From AA29 sp041481445 (GTDB lineage Bacteria; Acidobacteriota; Vicinamibacteria; Fen-336), in contig JBGPBV010000006.1 of the NCBI GenBank assembly GCA_041481445.1, positions 19,899 to 83,898 on the forward strand: a DNA stretch of 64,000 nucleotides. Reading direction: 5' to 3'. The notes under the pieces were generated by a model. That model did not search any database. It worked only from the letters and a program-made list of their open reading frames with translations, and was not told the origin of the DNA. The position numbers and the translations under genes were made by a program. Positions 10,676-18,954 of this stretch are shown in pieces (the stretch's first letter is position 1; each line of letters opens with the position of its first letter).

Positions 10676-13142
10676 ACTCCTGCCGCAGGGCGACCACGGG
10701 GTCGACGCGCGCGGCACGCCAGGCCGGGACGCTGCAGGCAATGAGGGCGACGAGCCCGAGCAGGACGGGGGCGGCCAGGAACGTGATCGGATCGTAGGCG
10801 GCGACTCCGAACAGCATGCCGCGCAGGAAGCGCACCACGGCCAGGGAGAGCACGAGGCCGAGGACGGCGCCGAGGGCGGCCAGACGGAGGCCGTCCCCCG
10901 CCACCGCCATCAGGACGTCGCGGGCCCGCGCGCCCAGCGCCATCCGGACCCCGATCTCGCGCGTCTGCTCCCCGACGAAGTGGGCCAGGATGCCGTAGAC
11001 GCCGACGGCGGCCAGGAGCAGGCCGAGGACGGCGAACGCCCCCACCAGCGAGAGCTGGAACCGCTGGGGCGCCACCGCGCGGCCCACGTCCTGCTCGAGC
11101 AGCCGCAGGTCGGACACGGCCAGGGAGGGATCCAGCCTCGCCAGCTCCCGGCGTACGGCCGTCTCGAGCGGACGGGGCGGGCCGGCGGTGCGCACGACCA
11201 CGTTCATCGAGCGCAGGAAGCGCTCGACGTTGCGCGCCCGTTCCTGGCGCAGCGGGGTGTACGTGTGCGGGCCCGCCTCCTCGCCCGGAGGGCCGTCCTT
11301 GACGTCGCCCACGACGCCGACGACGGTGAGCCAGGGATATTCGGGCGAGCCCCAGCGAAACCGCTTGCCGATCACGTCCTGCCCCGGCCAGAAGCGCCGG
11401 GCCAGTTTCTCGCTGACGATGGCCACCGGCGGCGCCGACTCCGTGTCCCGCTCGTCGAGCAGCCGGCCCGCCCGGAGGGGGATGCCGGCGGCGCGGAAGT
11501 AGTCCCCGGCCACCCAGCTCTGGGTCGTGATCGGCGGGTCCTCCTTGCTCTCGCCGGCGGTCTCGATCACGACCGCTCGCTTCTCCGTCGCCGCCAGCGG
11601 GAGGTCGTTGGCGAGGCCCACGGCCTCCACACCGGGCAGACGGCCCAGGCCCTCCCGGACGAGGTCGTGGAACGCCACCATGTCCGCGCGCGTGGGGTAG
11701 GCGCGCGCGGGCACGTAGACCGAGAGCGCCACCGCCCCGCGCGGCTGGAACCCCGGGTCCGTCGCGATCAGCAGCACGAAGCTGCGCAGCAGCAGCGAGG
11801 CCGAGGTGAGCAGCACGAGCGCCCCCGCGAACTGGGCCACCGCGAAGCCGCGGAGGAGGGCCTTCAGGCGCTTGGAGGTGCCGGCGCGCGCGTCCTGTCG
11901 CAGGGCGGCGTCGAGGGCGACCTGGGCCGCGGCCAGGCCGGGCGCGATCCCGAAGAGGAACGTGCTCCCCAGCGACACCGCGAGGGTGACGGCGAGCACG
12001 CGCGCGTCGATGGCCGCGCGCTCGGTCAGCGGCAGCTCGACCGGCGCCAGCACGAGCGCGGCCCGGCGCAAGCCCTCGGCGAGGGCGACTCCGAGCACCC
12101 CCCCGATCAGCCCGAGGGCAAGGCTCTCGGCCGCGCTCTGGCGAACCAGCCGCCAGCGGTCGGCGCCCAGGGCCGCGCGCACCGCCAGCTCACGCTGGCG
12201 GGTCGCGGCGCGGGCGAGCTGGAGGTTGGCCACGTTCGCGCAGGCCACCAGGAGGACGAGGGCCACCGCCGCCAGCAGTACCAGGAGCGGAGTGCGCGTC
12301 CGGCCCACGACCTCTTCGCGCAGCGGAGTGACCGGAATGGCCAGGTGGCCGCCGCGCATGAATGCGAGCATCGCCGCGGTATAGGAGGCTTCGATACGAG
12401 GGGCGAGGGCGGCCGCCTCCACCGCCGCCTGCGCCGCCGTCACGCCCGGCCGCAGCCGGCCCACCACCGAGTAGTTGTACTGGGCGCCGCGCTGCGTCTT
12501 CTGCGTGGGTGTGAAGCCCACCGGGACCCAGAGCTCGGCGGCATCGGCGTTGAAGCGCGGGCCGGGCAGCGGGAAGCGGAACCCCGAGGGCATCACTCCG
12601 ACGACCGTGTACGCCTCGCGGTCGAGCAGCAGGGTCGACCCGACCGCCGAGGCCGCTCCTCCGAAGCGGCTCTGCCAGAGTCCGTACCCGACGACGACGA
12701 CGCGCGAGCCCGGTTGGTCCTCCTCCGCCGTGAACGTCCGGCCCTGCACGGGGCTGACCCCGAGCACCTGGAAGAGGTTCCACGTCACCACCGCCGCCTT
12801 GACCCGCTCCGCCGACGCGCCGGCGGCGACGTCGTAGGCCCAGCTCCGATAGGCGGCCACACCCTGGAAGGAACGCTGGCGGACGGCGAAGTCCTCGTAG
12901 TCGGCGGGCGATACGGGAAAGCCGACGAACCCCAGCGTCGGCAACGACTCCTGCACGGCGAGCAGACGCTCGGCGTCCGGAAGCGGCAAGGGCTTGACGA
13001 GGACGGCGTTGACGAGGCTGAAGACGGCGGTGGTGGCGCCGATGGCAACGGCGAGGGTCAGGACGGCGACGGTGGTGAAGCCGGGCGCGCGGCGCATCAA
13101 GCGCACGCCATGCCGGGCGTTTCGCCAGAGTTCCTCGAGCAC
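10674..13142 (-). CDS. ADOP-type ABC transporter permease (FtsX/MacB-like)
   Basis: 822 residues with the Acidobacterial duplicated orphan permease pattern: N-terminal LWRNARHGVRLMRRAPGFTT, a first transmembrane helix (VAVLTLAVAIGATTAVFSLVNAVL), a MacB periplasmic core (about 50-250), an FtsX triple-helix block (about 290-420), a second periplasmic core and a final FtsX block ending in PAWRAARVDPVVALRQE. These permeases normally have no cognate ATPase next to them, and none is adjacent here. Start is a GTG with GGAGG about 13 bases away. Substrate unknown; export of peptides, lipids or drugs is typical of the superfamily. Confidence 0.85.
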   Translation of the reverse strand: MLEELWRNARHGVRLMRRAPGFTTVAVLTLAVAIGATTAVFSLVNAVLVKPLPLPDAERLLAVQESLPTLGFVGFPVSPADYEDFAVRQRSFQGVAAYRSWAYDVAAGASAERVKAAVVTWNLFQVLGVSPVQGRTFTAEEDQPGSRVVVVGYGLWQSRFGGAASAVGSTLLLDREAYTVVGVMPSGFRFPLPGPRFNADAAELWVPVGFTPTQKTQRGAQYNYSVVGRLRPGVTAAQAAVEAAALAPRIEASYTAAMLAFMRGGHLAIPVTPLREEVVGRTRTPLLVLLAAVALVLLVACANVANLQLARAATRQRELAVRAALGADRWRLVRQSAAESLALGLIGGVLGVALAEGLRRAALVLAPVELPLTERAAIDARVLAVTLAVSLGSTFLFGIAPGLAAAQVALDAALRQDARAGTSKRLKALLRGFAVAQFAGALVLLTSASLLLRSFVLLIATDPGFQPRGAVALSVYVPARAYPTRADMVAFHDLVREGLGRLPGVEAVGLANDLPLAATEKRAVVIETAGESKEDPPITTQSWVAGDYFRAAGIPLRAGRLLDERDTESAPPVAIVSEKLARRFWPGQDVIGKRFRWGSPEYPWLTVVGVVGDVKDGPPGEEAGPHTYTPLRQERARNVERFLRSMNVVVRTAGPPRPLETAVRRELARLDPSLAVSDLRLLEQDVGRAVAPQRFQLSLVGAFAVLGLLLAAVGVYGILAHFVGEQTREIGVRMALGARARDVLMAVAGDGLRLAALGAVLGLVLSLAVVRFLRGMLFGVAAYDPITFLAAPVLLGLVALIACSVPAWRAARVDPVVALRQE

Positions 13143-13272
13143 CGCCTGCCGTCCTCCCCGTTTCCTCGACGGCCCGCCCTTCGAGCTTGGGCCGGGACCG
13201 GCCGCCGGGCTACTGCTATCACAGGTCGCCGCGGGTCAGAAGCGGAAAACGGAGGAATCGGGACGAATACCG

Positions 13273-14043
13273 TTACGGGCGCGGCGAAGGGCGATCCCGC
13301 AACAGCTCGATCGTGTGCGTGAGGGCGGCGGCACCGCCCACCGGCCCATGGCCGGGCACGACGACCTCCGCGCGCGGATAGCGGTCGCGGACGGCCTCGA
13401 CGGCCCGCGGCCAGGAGACGAGGTCGGCATCGGCGACGTTGCCGAGGTCGGTGGCCACCTCCGACTTCACGAGACAGCCGCCGAAGAGCACCTTCTCGGC
13501 GGGCAGCCACACCACGATGTTGTCGGGGGCATGGCCGGGACCGGGGAAGAAGGCCTCGAAGCCCAGCGGGTCGACGCCCACCGGCGCCGCCGTGGTGAGC
13601 AGCACGCGCGGGAGTCGTCCGCCGGCGGCGCGCAGCCTGTCGATGGTGACGTCGAGCGCGGCGGCCGGGATGCCGCGCCGGGCCAGCGCGGGCAGGCCAC
13701 CCGTGCGGTCGCCGTGCGAGTGGGTGACGACCGCCTCTACGAAGAACGCGCCCAGCGCGCGCTCCGCCCAGGCGACCAGCCGCTCGGTCTGGCCCTCCGT
13801 CCATCCCGTGTCCACGAGGAGGAGGCCCTTGCGCGTGCGGACGACGAGTCCGTTGGCGGCCGTGCCCTGTCCGTCCTTGGACACGTGCAGCCACACCGTG
13901 GGACGGAGCCGCGTGACCTCGAGGTCGGGGCCGAGGCGGACGGCGTCCGCCCGCTCCGCGGCCGGCGCGCCGGGAGCTCCGGCGGCGGCCAGCGTGATGG
14001 CGACGACGAGGACGGCGGCACGGCGCAGACGCCGCCGCGTCAT
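13273..14043 (-). CDS. Subclass B1-type metallo-beta-lactamase
   Basis: 256 residues. An N-terminal signal peptide (about residues 1-29, Ala-rich and ending APAAE) sends it to the periplasm. All zinc ligands of subclass B1 are visible in order: H108-x-H110-x-D112 in THSHGDRTGG, H171 in PGPGHAPDN, C190 in FGGCLVKS and H212 in VVPGHGPVGG. The GGCLVKS and PGPGHxPDN boxes separate B1 from B2, B3, glyoxalase II and RNase Z. It should hydrolyse beta-lactams, including carbapenems, by family membership, though this is untested. Start ATG 14043 overlaps the stop of the DUF488 remnant (ATGA). Confidence 0.88.
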   Translation of the reverse strand: MTRRRLRRAAVLVVAITLAAAGAPGAPAAERADAVRLGPDLEVTRLRPTVWLHVSKDGQGTAANGLVVRTRKGLLLVDTGWTEGQTERLVAWAERALGAFFVEAVVTHSHGDRTGGLPALARRGIPAAALDVTIDRLRAAGGRLPRVLLTTAAPVGVDPLGFEAFFPGPGHAPDNIVVWLPAEKVLFGGCLVKSEVATDLGNVADADLVSWPRAVEAVRDRYPRAEVVVPGHGPVGGAAALTHTIELLRDRPSPRP

Positions 14044-14145
14044 CGGAAGAGCCTCGCCTGGTCGCGCACCGGATAGGTCAGGCCGCCGGCCGTCGCGCAG
14101 GCTCCGCGTGGAATGTCCGACGGTGAGCACGGTGCGCGCGGTCAC
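14040..14145 (-). pseudogene. DUF488 gene scar: both ends kept, middle deleted
   Basis: The 106 bases between the membrane-protein gene and the metallo-beta-lactamase gene start with a GTG overlapping the upstream stop (GTGA) and encode VTARTVLTVGHSTRSLRD, the typical DUF488 N-terminus. In another frame they end with GGLTYPVRDQARLFR and a TGA overlapping the next ATG, like a DUF488 C-terminus. An intact family member is about 150-200 residues, so roughly 400-500 bp appear to be missing, with a frame change. The coupling overlaps on both sides suggest it was once an operon gene here. Confidence 0.6.
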
Positions 14146-15695
14146 GGCGCTCCCGCGCGCCGAAAGCGCGCCTCGAGGAGGCGCGCGCTGCGCCCGCCTT
14201 CCGGCGACGTCAGGGTGACGAGGTTGTCTCCGCGGAACAGGGAGCGCGCGGGGATGCGGAAGGCCGGCTCGGCCTCCGTGGCGTCGGCGAGCCAGGAGCC
14301 CAGGGGCCCGCCGTTGACGCTGACCGCGAGCGTCTGCGGCGAAGGCGACATCACGCGCAGGCGCATCTCGAGGTCGGCCGGCGCGAGCACGGGCAGGAGC
14401 AGCGTGGCCGAGGAGGCGTGCATCCGGACTTCCTGCGTCCCGTAGTGCGCGGCCTCGCCCCACCCGTCGCGCAGGAACCACCGCATGCGTCCGAGCTGCG
14501 CGGGATCGGAGTCGCCCCAGGCGAAGCGCCGGGAGGCGGGATCGAACACGACCTCCTCTCCGGCGTCGAGGCGCGCCGCCGTCCGCCAGGTCTCGCGGCA
14601 GACGGCCAGCACCAGGGGCCCGTCCCGCGTGGACTGCAGGTCGACGCGCCGGTAGCGGTCCAGGAGCGCGAAGGGCAGCGCCGTCACCACCAGCGCGGCC
14701 AGGGCGGGCACGGACTGCGGCCAGCCGCCCGCCGCCCTTGGCGCGGGCGGGCCCAGGCTCGGCACCAGGCGGTCGAGGAGGGCGAGCGCGAGCGGCACCA
14801 GCAGCGGCACCGCGTAGACGAGGATCCGCTCGAAGTTGGCCCCGAAGAGAGGAACGGGCTCGCGGCTGGGCACGTTCAGCCAGGCCAGGAAGGCCACCGC
14901 CACGAGCAGACCGAGCGAGAGGCCGTATCGCCGGAGGTAGGCGCGCCCCTGCGGACACGCGGCGCCGAGGAGGGCCAGCGGCACCAGCCCTCCCACCAGC
15001 GCGGCGAGCGCCGTCGGGGCCCAGGCCTCACGGAGCGTATCGAGGGCGGCGCGAACGAGGTCGGCGTTCCAGGGCGCCCTGATGACGGGGATGTCGGGTG
15101 TCCACCACCCGCGCACCGCCGGCGGCAGCAGCGCGGCCGGGAGCGCCGCCGCCAGTCCCGAGGCGATCGCGACCGGCCGGCCCTTCGGCCAGCGCGCGAT
15201 CACGAGGGCGGGCACGAGGGCGAGCACGATGATCCCGTCCTTGGCCAGGGTCGTCACCACGGACAGGAGGGCCAGGGTGCCCCATCCCGCCTCCCTTTCG
15301 ATGGCGAGGAGCAGGGCGACCACCAGGAGGACGCCGACGGGCTCGCCGAAGAACGGGGTCTCCACCGCCCGCGCCGCGGGCGGGACGAGGCCGAACAGGG
15401 CCACGCCCAGGAGCGCCGCCCAGGAGGCATGGCCGCGGCGTCGCAGGAACAGGAAGAGCAGCCCGCCCGCCGCCGTCATCGACGCGAAGGACACGATGCG
15501 GAAGCCGCGGACGACGTTCCGGTAGCCCATCGCGTGCACCAGGGCGGGGACGGCGACGCGGTAGCCCCAGGGGGCGACCGTGAACACGGCCGGCCGCTCG
15601 GCCATGGCCACGTAGACGTAGGCGTCGAATCCGGGGAGCACGAAGCGGCCGTACTCCACGTGGGGGTCGCGCTGGCGCTCCTGCTGCCAGGCCAC
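14142..15695 (-). CDS. Polytopic membrane protein, probably GT-C-like glycosyltransferase
   Basis: 517 residues from the GTG at 15695, with about nine hydrophobic segments followed by a soluble C-terminal domain of about 130 residues ending in a beta-rich region (MRLRVMSPSPQTLAVSVNGG). The early loop GFDAYVYVAMAERPAVFTVAPWGYRV resembles GT-C membrane transferases. In frame upstream of the GTG lies RRRSRLLFAFALALTAATVAWQQ, a good first membrane helix, with no ATG, GTG or TTG before it. A CTG at 15782 may be the true start, which would give 546 residues overlapping the next gene by 11 bases. Function not recognised. Confidence 0.6.
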   Translation of the reverse strand: MAWQQERQRDPHVEYGRFVLPGFDAYVYVAMAERPAVFTVAPWGYRVAVPALVHAMGYRNVVRGFRIVSFASMTAAGGLLFLFLRRRGHASWAALLGVALFGLVPPAARAVETPFFGEPVGVLLVVALLLAIEREAGWGTLALLSVVTTLAKDGIIVLALVPALVIARWPKGRPVAIASGLAAALPAALLPPAVRGWWTPDIPVIRAPWNADLVRAALDTLREAWAPTALAALVGGLVPLALLGAACPQGRAYLRRYGLSLGLLVAVAFLAWLNVPSREPVPLFGANFERILVYAVPLLVPLALALLDRLVPSLGPPAPRAAGGWPQSVPALAALVVTALPFALLDRYRRVDLQSTRDGPLVLAVCRETWRTAARLDAGEEVVFDPASRRFAWGDSDPAQLGRMRWFLRDGWGEAAHYGTQEVRMHASSATLLLPVLAPADLEMRLRVMSPSPQTLAVSVNGGPLGSWLADATEAEPAFRIPARSLFRGDNLVTLTSPEGGRSARLLEARFRRAGAP

Positions 15696-15771
15696 GGTGG
15701 CGGCGGTCAGGGCGAGGGCGAAGGCGAACAGGAGCCGCGATCGCCGGCGCGGGCCGGCGGGCGCCGCCGCT

Positions 15772-16038
15772 TCAGGCGGCAGGGGCGACGGGCTGGTAGC
15801 GCTGGAGCTGGAGCTGCTTCGCGCGCTGCTCCAGGCGCTCCAGCGCGGACGAGCGGTCCGTAGAGAAGCCGAGGGTCTTCACGACCTTCCCCACGCCGCG
15901 CCACTCCTCGGTGACGAGGAACCCGCCCTCGTCGGGCATGCCGTCGACCGGGCTCAGGCCCGCCGGCCGCTCGTACACGACCAGGCGCACCTGGCTGGCC
16001 TGCTGCGGATGCTCGAACACGCGATCGGCGATGACCAT
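15772..16038 (-). CDS. Small conserved-looking protein, function unknown
   Basis: 88 residues, acidic-to-neutral, without signal peptide or membrane segment. It reads as a compact beta-rich domain (RLVVYERPAGL, GGFLVTEEWRGVGKVVKTLG) with a C-terminal helix rich in Gln and Leu (LERLEQRAKQLQLQRYQ). It lies 10 bases downstream of the von Willebrand A gene and is probably cotranscribed with it. I do not recognise a family. Codon use resembles the neighbours. Confidence 0.55.
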   Translation of the reverse strand: MVIADRVFEHPQQASQVRLVVYERPAGLSPVDGMPDEGGFLVTEEWRGVGKVVKTLGFSTDRSSALERLEQRAKQLQLQRYQPVAPAA

Positions 16039-16048
16039 TGGCCGGATT

Positions 16049-17272
16049 CTAGTGGACGGTGCGGACTTTCCTGTTGAGGTAGTCCATCAACACGAACTGC
16101 CCCAGCGTGTACGGGGTCGTGAAGTAGGCCTTGCCCCGCGACATCTCGCACACCTTCTTCACGAACGCGACGAGCTCGTAGTCGCGGGCGAGCATGAAGG
16201 TGTTGACGAGGATGCCCTGCCGGCGGCAGTTCGCGACTTCCTTGAGGGTCAGCGCCACCACCCGCGGATCGAGGCCGAACGGGTTGCGGTAGATGCGCCC
16301 GTCCGGCTCCGTGAGGGCGGAGGGCTTGCCGTCCGTGATCATCACGATCTGCTTCATGTCCTTGCGCTGGCGGGCCAGGATGCGCTGGGCCGTCTTCAGC
16401 CCCTCGCGCGTGTTCGTGTAGTAGGGGCCGACGCGCACCTTGGCCAGCTGGCTCAGCGGGACCTCTTCCGCGGAGTCGTGGAAGACGACCAGGTTCAGGC
16501 TGTCCCCCGGGTACTGCGAGCGGATGAGATGGCTCAGGGCCAGGGCCACCTTCTTGGCCGGGGTGAAGCGGTCCTCGCCGTACAGGATCATGCTGTGCGA
16601 GCAGTCGAGCATCACGACCGTCGCGCAGGAGCTCTGGTATTCGGTCTGGTGGACGAGCAGGTCCTTGTAGTCCACTTCGAGCGGCACCTTCAGCCCCTCC
16701 CGCGCCACCGCGGAGAGCAGGGTGCCGCTCACGTCGAGGTTGAGGGTGTCGCCGAACTCGTATTCCTTCGAGGGGCCGGAGGACTCGATGCCGGTGGCGA
16801 GGTCGCGGGTGTCGTGCCGGCCGAAGGAGGACTTGCCGAGCGAGCCGAGCAGGTCGCGCAGCGTCTTGTAGCCGAGGAAGTCGACGCCCTTCTCCGTCAG
16901 CTCGAACTTGATGGGCGGTCCGGCCGGCCCGAAGCCTCCGCGGCCCTGGGTGGGATCGTTGAAGGGCTGGCTCTCGGACGTCTTGAGGTAGCCCTCGCGC
17001 ACCATCCGCTCGACCACCTTGTGCAGGAACTGCTCGAGGGCGTCTCCGTCGTCGAGCAGCTTCTGCAGGTCCTCGTCCGAGAGCATCCCGCGGCGCATGA
17101 GCGCCTCCAGGATCGCGTCGTGCAGGGCCTGGAGCTGGTCCTCGTCGAAGTCGCCCTCCTCCATCCCGAAGCCGCTCTGGAGGAGGAAGTCGGAGAGGTC
17201 GCCCACGAGCTCCCCGAGGTCGAGGTCCTCCCAGAGCTCGCCGACGTAGCGGTGGTACCGGACGAGCGGCAC
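16049..17272 (-). CDS. von Willebrand factor A-domain protein, partner of the MoxR-like ATPase
   Basis: 407 residues. An acidic N-terminal region (about 1-140; WEDLDLGELVGDLSDFL) precedes a vWA domain from about residue 215 with a full metal-ion-dependent adhesion site, D223-x-S-x-S in MLDCSHSMILYGEDRFTP, plus ITDGKPSA further on. No membrane segment, so probably cytosolic. The GTG start directly follows the TAG of the AAA+ gene with no spacer, which implies translational coupling. MoxR-like ATPase plus vWA pairs act as metal-chelatase-like or protein-maturation machines; the client is unknown here. Confidence 0.85.
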   Translation of the reverse strand: MPLVRYHRYVGELWEDLDLGELVGDLSDFLLQSGFGMEEGDFDEDQLQALHDAILEALMRRGMLSDEDLQKLLDDGDALEQFLHKVVERMVREGYLKTSESQPFNDPTQGRGGFGPAGPPIKFELTEKGVDFLGYKTLRDLLGSLGKSSFGRHDTRDLATGIESSGPSKEYEFGDTLNLDVSGTLLSAVAREGLKVPLEVDYKDLLVHQTEYQSSCATVVMLDCSHSMILYGEDRFTPAKKVALALSHLIRSQYPGDSLNLVVFHDSAEEVPLSQLAKVRVGPYYTNTREGLKTAQRILARQRKDMKQIVMITDGKPSALTEPDGRIYRNPFGLDPRVVALTLKEVANCRRQGILVNTFMLARDYELVAFVKKVCEMSRGKAYFTTPYTLGQFVLMDYLNRKVRTVH

Positions 17273-18739
17273 CTAGTTCACCTGCTTCTTCATCCGGCGC
17301 AGGCGCTCCAGGCGCTCGAGGTCGATCTCGGCCTCGGCGTGGCGCTCGGGGGCCACGAAGCCCCGGTCGTCGCTGCGGCCGATCTTCTTCTGGCCGTACA
17401 GCCCCTCCAGGACGAACTCGGCGGCGGAGGCGGTGACGGGCGCGGGCTCGCCGGCCCCGAGGCCGAGATGGGAGAGGGCGTCGAAGAGGCCGGGCACCTT
17501 GCGGAGCTGCGCCACCATGTCCTCGGAGGAGGCGTCGTCGCGGAGCTTGAGGCTGCCCCCGCCTTCGAAGTAGGCCACCACCGGACGCAGGTCGGCCGAG
17601 CCCAGGTAGACCGAGAAGGCCTCTCCCACCGAGGCCCGGATGAGCTCGCGGGCCACGTTGTCCGCGCCCATCAGCTCGCCCTCGTACTCGAGCTCGAACT
17701 TGCCGGTCAGGGAGGGCAGGGCGGCGTAGATGTCGCTCACCCGCGGCACCACCACCGGCTCCTTGCGCAGGACGGCCCGGCGCTCGGCGTTGGAGACGGC
17801 GTTCTCCAGGGCGGTGATGGGGAGCCGCTGGCTGACCCCGCTGCGCCGGTCGATCTTCTTGTCGCGGCGGGCGGCGAAGGCCACCCCCTCCGCCACCTCC
17901 CGGATGTAGCGGGGCACGCGCAGCTCGCGCCCGCGCTCCGTCCAGGCCTCCTGCTGGGTGATGGCCACGCCCTGCTCGACGGTGGCCGGGTAGTGGGTGC
18001 GGATCTCGCTGCCGATGCGGTCCTTGAGGGGCGTGATGATCTTGCCGCGCGCGGTGTAGTCCTCCGGGTTGGCCGTGAACACCATGGCCACGTCGAGGGG
18101 CAGGCGGATCGGATACCCCTTGATCTGGACGTCGCCCTCCTGGAGGACGTTGAAGAGGCCGACCTGGATGCGGCCGGCCAGGTCGGGCAGCTCGTTGAGG
18201 GCGAAGATGCCGCGATGGGCGCGCGGCAGCAGGCCGTAGTGCATGGTCAGCTCGCTGGCCAGGTCGTGCCCGCCGCGGGCGGCGCGGATGGGGTCCACGT
18301 CCCCGATGATGTCGGCGATCGTCACGTCCGGGGTGGCCAGCTTCTCGACGTAGCGCTCCTCGGGCGTCAGCCAGGCGATCGGTGTGCCGTCGCCGCGCTC
18401 CGCGATCAGGGTGCGGCAGCGCCGGCACAGGGGGCGGAAGGGATCGTCGTGGATCTCGCAGCCGGCCACCATGGGGAGGGCGGGATCGAGCAGGTTCGTG
18501 AGGCTGCGCAGGAGCCGGCTCTTGGCCTGCCCGCGCAGGCCGAGCAGGATCATGTTGTGCCGGGAGAGGACGGCGTTGGCGACCTGGGGGACGACGGACT
18601 CGTCGTAGCCGAGGATGCCCGGGAAGAGCGTCTCGCCGTTCTGGAGCTTCCGGAGGAGGTTCCGTCGCATCTCCTCCTTCACGGGGACCGTCCGCGCTCC
18701 CGAGTTCTCGAGCTCTCCGAGCGTCTGCGCCTGGGTCAT
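17273..18739 (-). CDS. MoxR/magnesium-chelatase-like AAA+ ATPase
   Basis: 488 residues. The AAA+ module has Walker A GLRGQAKSR (Gly67 to Ser74), a Walker-B-like strand GIFALNELPDL in which Asn-Glu replaces the usual Asp-Glu, and sensor region VFTANPEDYTARGKI. A CEIHDDPFRPLCRRC segment (about residue 92) carries three cysteines and a histidine and may hold zinc. The C-terminal third is helical and highly charged (LERLERLRRMKKQVN). It lies directly upstream of the vWA gene, with which it should form a two-part ATPase machine. Exact role unknown. Confidence 0.82.
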   Translation of the reverse strand: MTQAQTLGELENSGARTVPVKEEMRRNLLRKLQNGETLFPGILGYDESVVPQVANAVLSRHNMILLGLRGQAKSRLLRSLTNLLDPALPMVAGCEIHDDPFRPLCRRCRTLIAERGDGTPIAWLTPEERYVEKLATPDVTIADIIGDVDPIRAARGGHDLASELTMHYGLLPRAHRGIFALNELPDLAGRIQVGLFNVLQEGDVQIKGYPIRLPLDVAMVFTANPEDYTARGKIITPLKDRIGSEIRTHYPATVEQGVAITQQEAWTERGRELRVPRYIREVAEGVAFAARRDKKIDRRSGVSQRLPITALENAVSNAERRAVLRKEPVVVPRVSDIYAALPSLTGKFELEYEGELMGADNVARELIRASVGEAFSVYLGSADLRPVVAYFEGGGSLKLRDDASSEDMVAQLRKVPGLFDALSHLGLGAGEPAPVTASAAEFVLEGLYGQKKIGRSDDRGFVAPERHAEAEIDLERLERLRRMKKQVN

Positions 18740-18824
18740 TCCCGGTCTCCCTTCCTCCGCCTCCGGCCCGCATCCATATTACGCGCCTTCGGCCGGGCCG
18801 CGTGGCCGCGGCCGGGACCGCCGG

Positions 18825-18953
18825 TCACTCGCCGGCTTCCCCGCGGCCGCGCCGCGGCGAGTCCGCGGACAGCGGCTCGCCGAACACGTAACGGGAGAAC
18901 CAGTCGAGGTTGTGCCGGAGGACGGCCCGGTTCGACCTGGGCTTGTTGATGTG
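18825..18953 (-). pseudogene. 3' remnant of an S9-like alpha/beta-hydrolase (prolyl oligopeptidase) gene
   Basis: In the 215-bp gap between the GAF gene and the ATPase gene, a frame ending in TGA at 18825 encodes HINKPRSNRAVLRHNLDWF followed by SRYVFGEPL. This resembles the last 40 residues of S9 peptidases, where the catalytic His is followed by a KP-x-N-R block and an LDWF/Y-RYL helix. Nothing upstream of the His codon continues the family: the match stops one base from the stop codon of the GAF gene. It looks like a deletion or insertion breakpoint. Confidence 0.55.
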
Positions 18954-18954
18954 G

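Noticed and set aside
13273..14043. Metallo-beta-lactamase-fold protein as glyoxalase II or a generic hydrolase.
   Set aside because: The C190 ligand in GGCLVKS and the PGPGHxPDN box are specific to subclass B1 enzymes.
15911..18949. Very long open frame of about 1000 codons on the plus strand, and similar ones at 46229-49504 (-), 32322-34973 (-), 130-1665 (-) and 4992-7322 (+).
   Set aside because: Each is antisense to well-recognised genes (vWA/AAA+, arg genes, lepA, glyA, membrane proteins), is rich in Arg, Gly, His and Pro, and matches no family. They arise from high GC at third codon positions.
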